Positions 1 to 9,956 of a DNA stretch of 64,000 bases are shown piece by piece (position 1 is the first letter of the stretch; each line of letters opens with the position of its first letter). The stretch is from positions 16,488,501-16,552,500 of the forward strand of contig CM067551.1 of assembly GCA_034509755.1 (NCBI GenBank). Direction: 5' to 3'. The notes under the pieces were generated by a model that was not told the DNA's origin, made no database searches, and saw only the letters and a list, made by a program, of their open reading frames with translations. The stretch is from Anisodus tanguticus. Taxonomy: Eukaryota > Streptophyta > Magnoliopsida > Solanales > Solanaceae. The translations under genes were made by a program, and so were the position numbers.

Positions 1-863
1 AACTGCAAAAGAAGTACAACGCACAAGATGCGGGTACTAAGAAGTTCATTGTTGGGAAATTTCTAAAATTCCAAATGGTGGACGATAAGACGCTGATGTC
101 CCAAGTCCGGGAATTCCAAATGATTTTACATCACCTGGATTTGGAAGGACCGAAACCAAATGAGCAGCTTTTTGGTTGCATCGCCGATTGAAAAGTTACC
201 TCCTTCATGGAATGAGTTTATGAGTTACTTGAAACTCAAGACAAAGGAGATGACCTTTGAAGAGCTTGTTATCAAACCGCAAATCCAGGAAGATAATAAG
301 AAGACCTTGCCAAAGGGTAGACAACATGCCGAGGCAAAGGCAAATCGGCGAGAGGCCAAAGGGAACTCAAGCAAGAAGCGGAAGTTACGTAAAGACGGCA
401 AAGCCCCCGCAGCAGAGATGTTCGAGAGGTAATTGTCATCACCGTGGGAAACACCGGTCACAGGATTAAGGAATGCCGCAAGCTCAAGACCGAGCAACAA
501 CGAAAAGACAAGTCAAAAGGCAAGGCTCAAGCAAACGTCGTCAAGGACACGCTCCGGATGACATGATCGAGGAATTCTCTGCGGTGGTGCTAGAAGCCAA
601 CTTGGTGGAGAATCCGATGCAAGGTGGGTGGACACGGGTGCAACAAGACACATCTGTTCCAACAAAGATGCCTTCTCCACGTACACTCCGGTCTCCGACA
701 AGAAGGCGTTCATGGGCAACAACGCTTCCTCGGACGTGCTAGGGGTTGGAAAGGTGGTCCCGAAGATGACTTCCGGCAAGGAACTCACTCGAAGGAAGTG
801 ATGCACGTCCCGGATATTAGAAGAAATCTAGTTTCGGACCTTTATTGGTTAATGCGGCTTTAG
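1..863 (+). pseudogene. copia gag C-terminal part and aspartic protease remnant
   Basis: The first 180 bases read as a copia gag of the UBN2 type (LQKKYNAQDAGTKKF, then a region ending DLEGPKPNEQLF). A degenerate nucleocapsid knuckle follows near 430-490, where the HRIKEC half is in a different frame from the NC half, so at least one frameshift lies inside it. Near 629-665 the protease active site reads WVDTGATRHIC, the normal D-T-G-A form, and the frame continues to a typical copia end, VMHVPDIRRNLVS. The link between gag and protease contains stops. The polyprotein would have packaged RNA and matured Gag-Pol. Confidence 0.8.
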
Positions 864-1014
864 GCTAGTGTTTGAATCAAATAAATTTGTACTCACTAAA
901 AATGGCACATTTGTGGGGAGGGGCTTCGTCTGTGAAGGCCTCTTCAAAGTGAATGCCATGTCGTATTGCGTCAAGGAAATAAAGTTGAGTCTTCTTCTTA
1001 TTTGCTTGAGTCTT

Positions 1015-1880
1015 CTAATTTATGGCATCATAGATTAGGACACGTAAACTACAAGTCTATTCAAAGGTGATAAAGATGGAGTTGTTGCCTTCTATCGACA
1101 TAAACCCTCAACATAAGTGTGAGGTGTGCGTAGAGGCAAAACTTACTAAGCTTCCTTTTCGATCCGTCGAAAGGAATACCGCTCCTCTAGAACTTATTCA
1201 CACAGATATATGTGATTTGAAGTTTGTACAAACTAGAGGGGGAACAAGTACTTTGTGACATTTATAGATGATAGCACAAGGTATTGTTACCTTTACTTGT
1301 TGAAAAGTAAGGATGAAGCCTTTGAAGCGTTTCGACGTTACAAAGCGAAGTTGAGAATCAACTTAGCCTACGGATCAAATCCATTCGTAGCGATAGAGGG
1401 GGAGAATATGTAGCGCCTTTTGAGGAATATTGTGCCCAAGAAGGCATTATTCATCAAACGACGGCTCCATACTCACCTCAATCAAACGGTGTGGCGGAAC
1501 GTAAGAACCGCACATTAAAGGAAATGATGAATGCCTTGCTTATCAATTCGGACTTCCCCAAAACATGTGGGGAGAAGCCGTCCTTACCGCTAATACGATT
1601 CTGAACAGAGTCCCACATAAAGGTAAGGACAAAACTCCATATGAATCATGGAAAGGAAAGAAACCCACCTACAAGTATTTTAAGGTGTGGGGTTGTCAGC
1701 AAAGGTTGAAGTACCTAAGCCAAAGCGAGGTCAAGATTGGACCAAAGACTGTAGATTGCATATTCATCGGATATGCAAATAACGATAGTGCTTATCGCTT
1801 CTTAGTGCATAAGTCGATATTCCGATATCCACCAGGGTACAATAATGGAATCAAGGAATGCTCTATTCTTTGAAAGTACC
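1015..1880 (+). pseudogene. copia integrase remnant (GAG-pre-integrase, zinc-binding and core)
   Basis: The segment reads LWHHRLGHVNYKS, then CEVCVEAKLTKLPF, which is the histidine-cysteine zinc-binding head, then ELIHTDICDLKF with the first catalytic aspartate. The core continues in other frames past 1400 and reaches SNGVAERKNRTLKEMM near 1484-1540, which carries the catalytic glutamate region. The C-terminal part follows at 1565-1873 (WGEAVLTANTILNRVPHK, later FKVWGC). Integrase inserts the cDNA into the host chromosome. Frames change at least three times and stops interrupt it, so it cannot be functional. Confidence 0.8.
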
Positions 1881-2109
1881 TTTCCTAGAAAGGAGAAAGA
1901 CATAACCTCTCGCAAGCGAAGTTATGCACAAAGCTCTCAAGAACCGGAGTCCTTGACTGCCCGGATCTAAATGGTTCGAATCTAGCGAATCTCGAGGTGG
2001 CTGAACATCCGGAATCTAGTGTTCCGATTCTCGAACTTGGAGACTCCGAGAGATGGATCTAAGGCGAAGTAAAAGGGCCGGAAGGATAAATCCTTCGGTC
2101 CCGACTTTG

Positions 2110-3650
2110 TAGCTTACATGGTTAATGATGAACCAAGGACAATTGCTCGGGCGTTGTCAACTCCGGAAGCACCGCTGCGGAAAGAAGCTATTGAGAGTGA
2201 AATAAGCTCCATTCTCGCATAACCATACTTGGGAGTTGGTTGATCTTCCTCCGGAAATAAACCGTTGGGTTGTAAATGGATACTCAAACGGAAATACAAG
2301 GCGGATGGGTCTATAGACAAGTACAAGGCCGGGTTGGTAGTCAAGGGCTATCGACGGACGAAGGCTTTGACTACTTTGACACATACTCTCCGGTATCCGG
2401 ATGACATCCATACGGGTATTTATTGCGATCGCGAGCTTTGCGTGACCTTGAGATACACCGGATGGATGTTAAGACGACCTTCCTAAATGGTGATTTGGAA
2501 GAAGAAATTTATATGGACCAACCCGAGGGGTACGTGGTTCAAGGGCAAGAGAAGAAAGTCCGTCGACTTATCAAATCTCTGTATGGGCTGAAACAAGCCC
2601 CGAAACAATGGCACGAAAAATTTGATAGTACTCTACTATCGAAGGGGTTCGCCATTAATGAGTGTGATAAATGTGTTTACACGAAAGGTAACTCGACTCA
2701 TTTGTTATGATATGCCCGTATGTAGACGACATGTTGATCACGGGAAGCGATCCTAGGATAATCCTAGAGACTAAGAACATGTTGAAACAATGCTTCGACA
2801 TGAAAGATATGGGTATCGCGAGATGTCATCCTAGGGATTAAAATCTCTAAGACGTCGACGGATGGTCTTATCTCGGTCTCACTACATCGAGGATGTTTTG
2901 AGAAAGTTCAAGATGTTAGACGGTTCTCCGATAGCGTCACCAATGGATATAAATCATAAGCTTGATAAAAATCTTGGTGCACCTGTATACCAGGAGCGAT
3001 ATGCACGAGTAATCGGTAGTTTGATGTATATAACAAACTCGCACCCGACCCGATATTGCTTACGCAATCAATAAGTTGGCTAGGTTCACCCGTAATCCAA
3101 GTGATAATCACCGGAAGGCGTTGAATCGGGTATTACAATACCCGAAATACACGTTAAACTTCGGGTTACACTATTCGAGATATCCAAATTGTACTAGAGG
3201 GGTACAATGATGCAAACCGGATATCGATATAGAGAACACCAAGTCCACCAGTGGGTATATATTTACAATTGGTGGTGGGGGCTGTATCTTGGAAATCCTC
3301 TAAGCAAACTTGCATCGCCCGATCCACGATGGAATCGGAGTTTATCGCTTTAGACAAAGCGGAGAAGAAGGCCGAGTGGCTTCATGACTTCTTAGAGGAT
3401 GTTCCGTGTTGGAACAAACCCGTACCTTCGGTAATGATCCACTGCGACGATCGGTCGGCTCTAGGAAGGGCACGGAATGTTATGTACAACGGCAAGTCTC
3501 ATCATATTCGATGGAGGCATAAGACCGTTAGGCAACCGATCACCACGGGTATAATATCCATTGATTACATCAAGTCAAAGGATAATATAGCGACCCATTG
3601 ACAAAGGGCCTACTCAAGGATCGGATGGCTTGCCTGTCTGGGGAATGGGC
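2110..3650 (+). pseudogene. copia reverse transcriptase and RNase H remnant
   Basis: The RT begins near 2260 (GCKWILKRKYKADGSIDKYK) and continues through MDVKTTFLNGDLEEEIYMDQ and IKSLYGLKQAPKQW. The catalytic YVDD box is preserved near 2722-2733 in the context ICPYVDDMLITGSD, although its frame is offset from the sequence before it. RNase H follows at 3251-3601, with SWKSSKQTCIARSTMESEF and IHCDDRSALG, ending near DYIKSKDNIATH. Several frameshifts separate these blocks. The order and motifs are standard for copia. Confidence 0.82.
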
Positions 3651-4306
3651 TTAAAACCCAAAATATAAGGACCAATACAAATGGTAACCCAACCTTACGA
3701 ACTGGAGATCCCGGTAATTTGGTTCAATGGGAAAACTAAGTCTTGTAAAGGTTCGGTTGATCGCTTCAAGAGAAGCATGAGCACTTCGGATAGTGATTTC
3801 GAAAAGAAACACCAAATCCAAAGCCGTTCCCGCGATAGACATTAAGGGCTATCTGCAGGTATGGGTAAAGGTTAAGTTTTCAAAACTGTAATGATCCTCA
3901 CAGTTGAGGCTAGGTTCTTGGGAAACTTTTAATGGTTCCTAACACTTGTGAAGTGGGGTATAGCAGGGATACCTTGTAGGAGACCACCTATTTAAGTGCG
4001 AGGACAGGCCGCCTCAAAATGAACGCACTTAAGAATCCAAGACGTTGTCCATGGCCAAAACGGACAAAACATTACGAAGAAGAGAGTAAGGGAATTTGTT
4101 GTGTTGGTATCATTGTCTTGGCTTACACTAAACACGACGGTTCAAGACATCACGTTCACCGCGCGATAAGTAAGTCCGATGGTATTCAACTATGGAAGGT
4201 TCAAAGCCGAGGCTACCTCTCCTTATGCAACATCGGTCCGCCGAAATATTGCTTGGAAATCAAAAGACACCATGTGAGTGCGCCAAAATCTCTTTCAAGA
4301 GGGGAT
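3651..4306 (+). other. untranslated 3' interval of the copia element with polypurine tract
   Basis: No retrotransposon domain is readable between the end of RNase H and the LTR. The last bases before the LTR, 4296-4306, are purine-rich (CAAGAGGGGAT). This fits a polypurine tract that primes plus-strand DNA synthesis, and it supports reading 4307-5607 as the 3' LTR of this element rather than an independent solo copy. Small ORFs in the interval match nothing I recognise. Confidence 0.6.
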
Positions 4307-4733
4307 TGTTGGAAATTAGCCTTTGGCGGGAGTTGCGACCGACCAACTTTAACGGCTTAAACACTAGTGTTACGTATGTTGGAGAATCCGGTTCTTCACA
4401 CATGCATGATGTACTAAGTACGTAGATAACCGTAGGGCCAAGAATCGTCAAATTTCATTGAGAAATGAAAGAGATATTGGTTCACGAAGTAAGGTGTTTG
4501 AAGCATGGAAAAGTGTGGTGTGTGATCAATTCTCCCTCATCGGTAGAGGAAGAAAGAATTGTTGTGTATATAATACTTGAAATTGGTTTGGGGTTTGAGA
4601 CCCCAAGGGGTATCCCATGTGTTTAAAGGAGGGAGGACCTAGATGTGCTTCGGTTCAAGTAAAGACCACACGCGCGCCGCCGCCGCCCGCCCGTCCGGTC
4701 CGGTTCCGGTTCCGGGTTCCGGGTTCGGGTTCT

Positions 4734-4821
4734 CGGGTTCACGGGTCACGGGTCACGGGTCACGGGTCACGGGTCACGGTCACGGTCACGGTCACGGGTC
4801 GTGGGTCGTGGGCCGTGGGCC
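4734..4821 (+). repeat. 7-bp tandem array (GGGTCAC)n inside an LTR
   Basis: The heptamer GGGTCAC is repeated about five times, then becomes a 6-bp form (GGTCAC) for about three units, then decays to GGGTCGT and GGGCCGT. The equivalent place in the solo LTR at 47402-48763 has only two to three units, and the one at 45480-46339 has one or two. The array is therefore variable among copies of this LTR family. Confidence 0.85.
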
Positions 4822-4919
4822 TTCGATATTATCTTTTTGGGCCGAGAAAACTTTGCCGTGTACGGTTTGATCCCGTGTTTCGGATGTGCGGTTTGGACCG
4901 AATTCTTTCGGATGTACAG

Positions 4920-4999
4920 TTTGGTCCCCGAAGTTTCAACATGTACGGTTTGGTCCCCGAAGTTTCAAGATGTACGCTTTGGTCCCCGAAGTTTTTCGT
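4920..4999 (+). repeat. 29-bp direct repeat, three units, inside an LTR
   Basis: Three successive units begin TTTGGTCCCCGAAGTTT, at 4920, 4949 and 4978. The first two are complete 29-bp units ending in a TGTACG-type block. Related units (AAACTGTACAT and CTTCAGGGACCAA in reverse orientation) occur about four times in the solo LTR at 47402-48763 near 48205-48320, and roughly once in the 45480 copy. This looks like an LTR promoter-region module that expands and contracts. Confidence 0.8.
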
Positions 5000-5607
5000 A
5001 AAATCGAATTTCGACGGTCCGAACGAAACGTCCAAAGACTCAATTCGGCCATTTATTTTGGCTGAATTACACCTCCTATAATGGCCAATCCGTTGGCATT
5101 TTTCACCATTTATTTTGGTGGATTAACTACCTCCATAATGGCCATTATTTGGCCAATAATGGCTGTTATGGGGCAGTTAAATAGCCCTCCCTCACCTATA
5201 TAAACACCCCTTATACCATTGTTGAGGAGTACTTAACATACACGAAAATACACAAAGCAAAAATCGGTTTCTTCCTAATCTTCCAAGCATCATTTCATTG
5301 CTCAATATTCTTCACGGTAGCTTTTGAGTTTCCTTTGCTCAATAGTTCCATTCTTCGTTTTATCTTGGGAGACGAATTGTCCAGGACGTATAAAGGATAC
5401 ATACGGGGCAATATTGTCTTAAGGACAGAGTGCCACACTCGACTCAAAGATAAACAACTTTCCCGTTTTCTTGTTCAACAAAAGTGTAATTTCAATTTTG
5501 TTGTTATATTGTAATTTTCAGCTTTCTTGTTGAATTGTAATTTCAATTCCTACATAAGCGATTACTTGTAATTTCCGTTTCCTGCAAATCCTTTGTAAAA
5601 ACCAACA

Positions 5608-6006
5608 GATACATCATAGAGAGATAAATGATGATTTAGACAAATATTTTAATGATTAAGGCTGTTAAAAATATCTAATTTCTTAATGACTACGCAAAAA
5701 TCTTCAAAGACATATAATATAGATTAACTAATAGTTCGCGCGTAAATTCTTTTGTTGTTGATGTTGTTCTTCTTCTTCTTCTTTTTTTTTGGGGGGGGGT
5801 GGTGTTAAGGGGGGGAGGTAGGTGTTGGGCGAATGATAAGGGGAAAAGGGGATGAATATGAAGTATAAATATCCTGAATGGAAGTTCTAGTACCATTATC
5901 AGTCATGTACTAGAATATTATTTGAGGCCCAAGAAAGTACATTTGATGAACTTATAATTTAGTAGGAAAAATTAAGTAGGATACGGTAGAATAGTGTAAT
6001 TCTTCT
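5608..6006. other. intergenic spacer with a pyrimidine/G-run tract
   Basis: No gene is seen. At about 5760-5830 a TTC repeat passes into a T run, then a long G run and a second G run. The rest is AT-rich. A short antisense ORF that translates the tract is a composition artefact. Confidence 0.6.
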
Positions 6007-6154
6007 TGAGGGAGTTCTTTTATTAATGTCATATATATATATATATATATATATAGTATACAATTGTAGTCATTATAGAATTAAGATCTCTATTTTACAT
6101 TACTTTAATTACAGAATATATTGTGAATATATATGAATATATTCACTATCACAC
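6007..6154 (-). repeat. 3' LTR remnant with (AT)n microsatellite
   Basis: Just left of the tract before the RNase H end lies an AT-rich block resembling the roughly 200-bp LTRs of the related elements, for example the TTTATTAATG and ATACAATTG pieces. An uninterrupted AT dinucleotide run lies at about 6030-6056. The right edge CACTATCA is matched at 9949-9956. The left edge is a guess. Confidence 0.5.
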
Positions 6155-7750
6155 CCCTTCAGTCGGAGCGGAAGGAGGCCGGACGCTGAGACTGAATCTG
6201 AAGTCAAGGAACTGTTGCCGAGGAAACCCATTTGTGAAGATATTTGCGTACTGATACGAATAAGGAACATGCAACACCCTAATGTGAACCCATTGCAACC
6301 TTCTCATGAACAAAGTGAATATCCATCTCAATATGCTTGGTTCGCTGATGTTGAACCTATTTATGAGACAAGTAGACAACAAATATGTTATCACAGTAGA
6401 CAAAAGATGCCTTATGTAAGGGATAATGAAGCTCAAGAAGGAGATTTCGGAGCTAACATAGCTCGGCAACAACGTTCGCAACGCCTCGATGTTCTGCTTC
6501 AGCACTCGAACGGGAAAGCATGTCTTACCGCTTGGCAGACCATGAAATATTATTATCTCCTAAAAATACGTAATAGCCGAACGTAGAGTGACGGATGTCC
6601 GGACAACCTGCCCAATCGGCGACTGTGTAGGAGAACATATTCGGTGCGGAGGGATATAAATGTAGTCCATAATCAAGAGTGCCCTTAACATACCGAATGA
6701 TACGATTAAGAGTTGTAAAGTGAGGCTCCCTAGGAGCGTGCATGAACAAGCACACCTGTTGAACAACATATGAAATATCTGGCAGAGTGAAGGTGAGATA
6801 CTGAAGAGCACATGCGAGACTCCTATATACAGAGAGATCGCTGATTGGATCCCCATTATCTGCAATGAGTTTGGACTTTGAGTCGACATGAGTGGGCATG
6901 ATCTTGCAGTTAGCCATTATAGCCCTGTAGACAATCTCCTCTACATACTTACACTGACACAAGAACATGGCATGTGTGGATCTGATCACTGATATCCCTA
7001 AAAAATAACTCAAATAACCCAAATTTGTCATAGCAAATTCAGACTTGATCAAGGCAACAATCTCGAGTTTCAGAGTGTCAGAAGAAGCTGCCAGAGCATT
7101 ATCATCTACATATAAAAGAAGATAAGTCGTGTCAGTACCTAGATGAAATATGAACAGGGAATGATCACTCTTGCTACACACGAACCCTATCTGTATGATG
7201 TATGTAGCAAATTACTCATACCAAGCCCTAGGAGCTTGTTTCAAATCATAGAGACATAATGAGGAACCTCCGAATGCACAAAGCTAGTCGGTTGATGCAT
7301 ATAAACATTTTTTTTCAAATCCCTATGTAAAAAAGCATTTTTGACATCAAGCTGGTGAATAGGTCAATTTTTCCCATAGCTATGCTCAACACTATACGAA
7401 CGGTGGCTGGTTTGACTACCGGACTAAATGTCTCATCACAATCAACACCCTTCTGTTGACCAGTACCATTAGCCACAAGTCTTTCCTTATGGCGTTCAAG
7501 CTTTCCACTATCTCGAAATTTGTGACGATAAAGCCACATACATTGAATCACATTCACCCCTTCTGGTTTTGGAACAAGATCCCAAGTGTGCTGATTGGTT
7601 AATGCATTAAACTCTTCATGCATGGCCACATTCCAATTTGGGTCAAGTTTGACTAATTTTGGATTTTTAAAACTGGGCGAGATGGTTTGAGTGGATAGGT
7701 TAAAGTAAACTTTTGGTTTGAAAATTCCGTGTTGTGCACGGGTTTCCATG
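6155..7750 (-). pseudogene. copia reverse transcriptase and RNase H remnant
   Basis: The N-terminal RT block is open at 7315-7749 (WNVAMHEEFNALTNQHTWDL, later VDCDETFSPVVKPATVR). A frame break follows, and 6525-7181 is open for 218 codons with the catalytic box LLLYVDDNALAAS and LGYLSYFLGISV, reaching the RNase H start ADWAGCPDIRHSTFGYY. The RNase H tail at 6155-6525 is broken. The intact YVDD and long open stretches suggest moderate age. The GCGG-rich polypurine tract at 6155-6180 is more degenerate than in its relatives. Confidence 0.82.
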
Positions 7751-7994
7751 CAGTGTGTGGGACAGTCACATGTGGGGCAGAGGGCTGGGAGACGCCGGGC
7801 TGGATTGGGCAGTGGTGACGGGCAGGGGGGCTGGGCAGTGGGACGGGCAAGGGCTGGTTGTCGGGTGGGCGGACTGTTTGGGGTAGTGTCCCTGGAGTAT
7901 TTTGGGGCAGGAATAAGGTAGGATTTGGGCAGTTGGGTGGGGTCGACGGGATGGTTGGCGGGACGGCCTGAGGGTGCGGATTTTGTAGTGCATT

Positions 7995-8930
7995 TTAGAC
8001 TAGATGTGAGGTGTTCGAGTCATCAAGGAATTTGTAATTAGTGGCTAGAAATTTTTGGATGTTGTCAAATGGGAAAACGTACTCAACAATCGTGACATGA
8101 CGTGAGATTATAGTTTTATCAGTGGATAACTCATAGCACAAGTACCCCCTATGGTTTGACGGAAACATAGGAAGACACGTAGTGGAGCGAGATGCTAATT
8201 TGTGAGGGACCGTTGAGGCAAGATTTGTATAACACAGACAACCGAAAATTCGAAGGTGATCATGGAAAGCGATCCGACAGAAGAGAATTTCAGTGGGTGT
8301 CTTATTTTGGATCGTACGGGTAGGTAAGATGTTAAGAATGTGTTCTGCCATTTTTAATGCAAATACCCAAAAGGGAGGGGGGAGAGACACATGAAAAAGA
8401 AGGGTACGGATCATATTGTTAACGGTGTAGAGAATTCTTTAGGCATTACCATTTTGAGGGGAAGTATGGGGTCATGAGAAATGAAAAACCATGCCATTAG
8501 CCGCACAAATATTATGAAAAAGAGAGTTATTGAACTTACGACCATTATCACATTGAAACGTTTTGATGTCTTTTTCAAATTGTGTTTTAACCAAGGTACA
8601 AAATTCAAGGAATTTGGAGTAAACTTGAGACTTAAGTTTAAGTGGATAGACCCAAAAGAAGTAAGAAAAGTCATCCAAAAATACCAAATAATATTTATGA
8701 CCGAGGTTGCTAGTTATAAGGGACGTCCATAAATCCGCATGAATGATATCAAAGCGAGAGAAAGTAATACTTAAAGAAGATGTAAATGAAAGTCTAACAT
8801 GTTTCCCTAGATGACAAGAGGAGCAACTATGTGAAAGTTTCCCTTTATTACAGTGGATTAAATCACGATTTCTAAGCAAATAAAAACATGAGCCCCCCGA
8901 TGACCAAGTCTACTATGCCACGTTGATGGA
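7995..8930 (-). pseudogene. copia integrase remnant
   Basis: On the minus strand 8879-8472 reads LSHSCSSCHLGKHVRL (zinc-binding head), FDIIHADLWTS (first catalytic Asp) and FQCDNGRKF (second Asp). After a frame break, 8414-7995 gives the rest: IRTLLFHVSLPPPFW, HLRIFGCLCY and FPSNHRGYLCYELS. These are standard copia integrase signatures. A linker of low complexity (7766-7990) separates it from RT. Confidence 0.8.
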
Positions 8931-9049
8931 GATATTGTAGCTAAAGCGGTGGGTGGAGTGACATGGGCAGTGAACGTGGGTAGGAAAGGATAGATGTTCC
9001 CCTCACTATTGCATCTCTTAAGAAGTTTCCTGGTACGTAGGCTCGTTGC

Positions 9050-9636
9050 ATAAAAACCAAATGGGTAAAAGTTAATGGATACGAAATTATTGGTGGCAAT
9101 TTTTTTGACAGAAATTAGGTTCTTGATAATGTTAGGGGCATATAGGACGTTTTAAGGGGGAAGTGGGGATACGGTGGTGGGGTTAGTGTGTGGACAAACT
9201 CTTGAATTGGAACGCGGTGACCATTTTCGACCATAATAGATTGAGGAGTATTTAAATGACGCAGTTGAGGAAGAATACCAGAATTGTTGGTGAGGTGAGA
9301 CGTGTCACCCGTATCCATATACCATGTGACATCGTGCTGCTGCTGGGCCGTTGTTTAGTGCGCCTCGCGGCTAGAAAGAGGCCCGGTGGTGCTGGGCCGA
9401 TAGGCAGTGGGCCTCGGCAGGGGCCACTATTGCTGCCAGGCTGTTGTATAGTGGGCCTCGCTGCTGGAAAAAGGCCTGGTAGTGCTGGGCCTCGGCAATG
9501 GCCATTGTTGCTGCTGGGCCGCTGTGTAGTGGGCCTGATGGCTGGGCAGTGGCTCGGCCCACTGAGTCGGGTACTGGGTCTGCGGCTGATAATTTGTGAC
9601 GCCAGGAGTTGAGGAAGCGGAAGCAGGAGAATCCAT
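9050..9636 (-). pseudogene. copia protease remnant plus G/P/Q-rich linker
   Basis: At 9318-9115 the active site reads MDTGDTSHLTN, so the DTG is kept although the following Ala is Asp. Upstream on the minus strand (9636-9340) is a low-complexity region of repeated GGCC-rich units that encodes QAHYTAAQQQQWPLP-like repeats and starts at an ATG at 9636. No UBN2-type gag is present, so gag was deleted. Related elements carry a comparable GGCCC-rich linker between gag and protease. Confidence 0.7.
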
Positions 9637-9956
9637 GGGGGTTATCGAAAATTCGTGGAAGAATATCGGTTGAGAGGCTGTCGTATATCAGTTGTATACC
9701 GGGCTGCTTATGTGATAAGTGTATCGGATGGTGTATACTGCCTGTATATTTGACGTATACGGGCTACAAAGTAGAGAATATGGGGCTAGGTACTGTGTAT
9801 ATCGGTGTATATCAGCGGTATACAAATTCTGTTTGAGAAGAAGGGGAGTATGTCAGGGAGTAGCAGGGTATACGGGTGGTATATCATGAAGGAGCAGAGT
9901 ATACTGGCTATATATCACGAAGAGGTGGTGGAATACAGGGAATATATTCACTATCA
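9637..9956 (-). repeat. LTR/leader remnant rich in GTATAC-like motifs
   Basis: Between the surviving 17-bp LTR terminus and the ATG at 9636, about ten to twelve copies of GTATAC or GTATAT lie in 290 bases at irregular spacing. Most of the 5' LTR and the primer-binding site cannot be found. I cannot say whether this is a diverged LTR/leader or a foreign filler. Confidence 0.45.

Larger units (their letters stand above)
1..5607 (+). mobile_element. Ty1/copia LTR retrotransposon, degenerate, 5' end outside window
   Basis: Reading the + strand gives the copia order gag, protease, integrase, reverse transcriptase, RNase H, followed by an untranslated interval, a purine-rich tract and an LTR. The 5' LTR and the start of gag lie upstream of the window. 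The coding part is cut by many stops and frameshifts, so the copy is dead. The order integrase before RT separates it from Ty3/gypsy elements. The LTR belongs to the same family as the two solo LTRs at 45480-46339 and 47402-48763. I do not assign a lineage within copia. Confidence 0.9.
4307..5607 (+). repeat. 3' LTR of the copia element (family shared with two solo LTRs)
   Basis: The LTR starts TGTTGGAAATTAGCC directly after the polypurine tract and most likely ends ...ACCAACA. The first half aligns closely by eye with 45480-46339 and with the reverse complement of 47402-48763, which fixes the left edge. The right edge rests on the similar ending ACTAACA in the 47402 copy. It contains two internal tandem arrays described separately. 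A 154-codon ORF at 4617-5081 runs through these arrays and is not a gene. The R/U5 side has the shared block TTAAGGACAGAGTG. Confidence 0.8.
6007..9956 (-). mobile_element. Ty1/copia retrotransposon, truncated, minus strand
   Basis: On the minus strand, from right to left, this reads protease (about 9318-9050), integrase (8930-7995), RT (7750-6530) and an RNase H tail (6525-6155). The gag is almost wholly missing. Both ends share the 17-bp terminus GAATATATTCACTATCA (6138-6154 and 9940-9956), which marks the LTR start on the minus strand and so gives the right border. The left border near 6007 is approximate. It is a relative of the elements at 22728, 39893 and 49577. Confidence 0.8.

Noticed and set aside
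4617..5081. 154-codon ORF on the + strand
   Set aside because: It translates the tandem arrays of an LTR, with repeated HGSRVTG and FGPRSF units, and has no counterpart in the other two LTR copies.
1..5607. Endogenous pararetrovirus
   Set aside because: RT motifs are accompanied by copia-order integrase and an LTR; no movement-protein or caulimovirid coat motif is seen here or elsewhere in the window.
7718..7993. Plus-strand Gly/Arg-rich ORF
   Set aside because: It is composition-driven, opposite to the low-complexity linker of a minus-strand copia.
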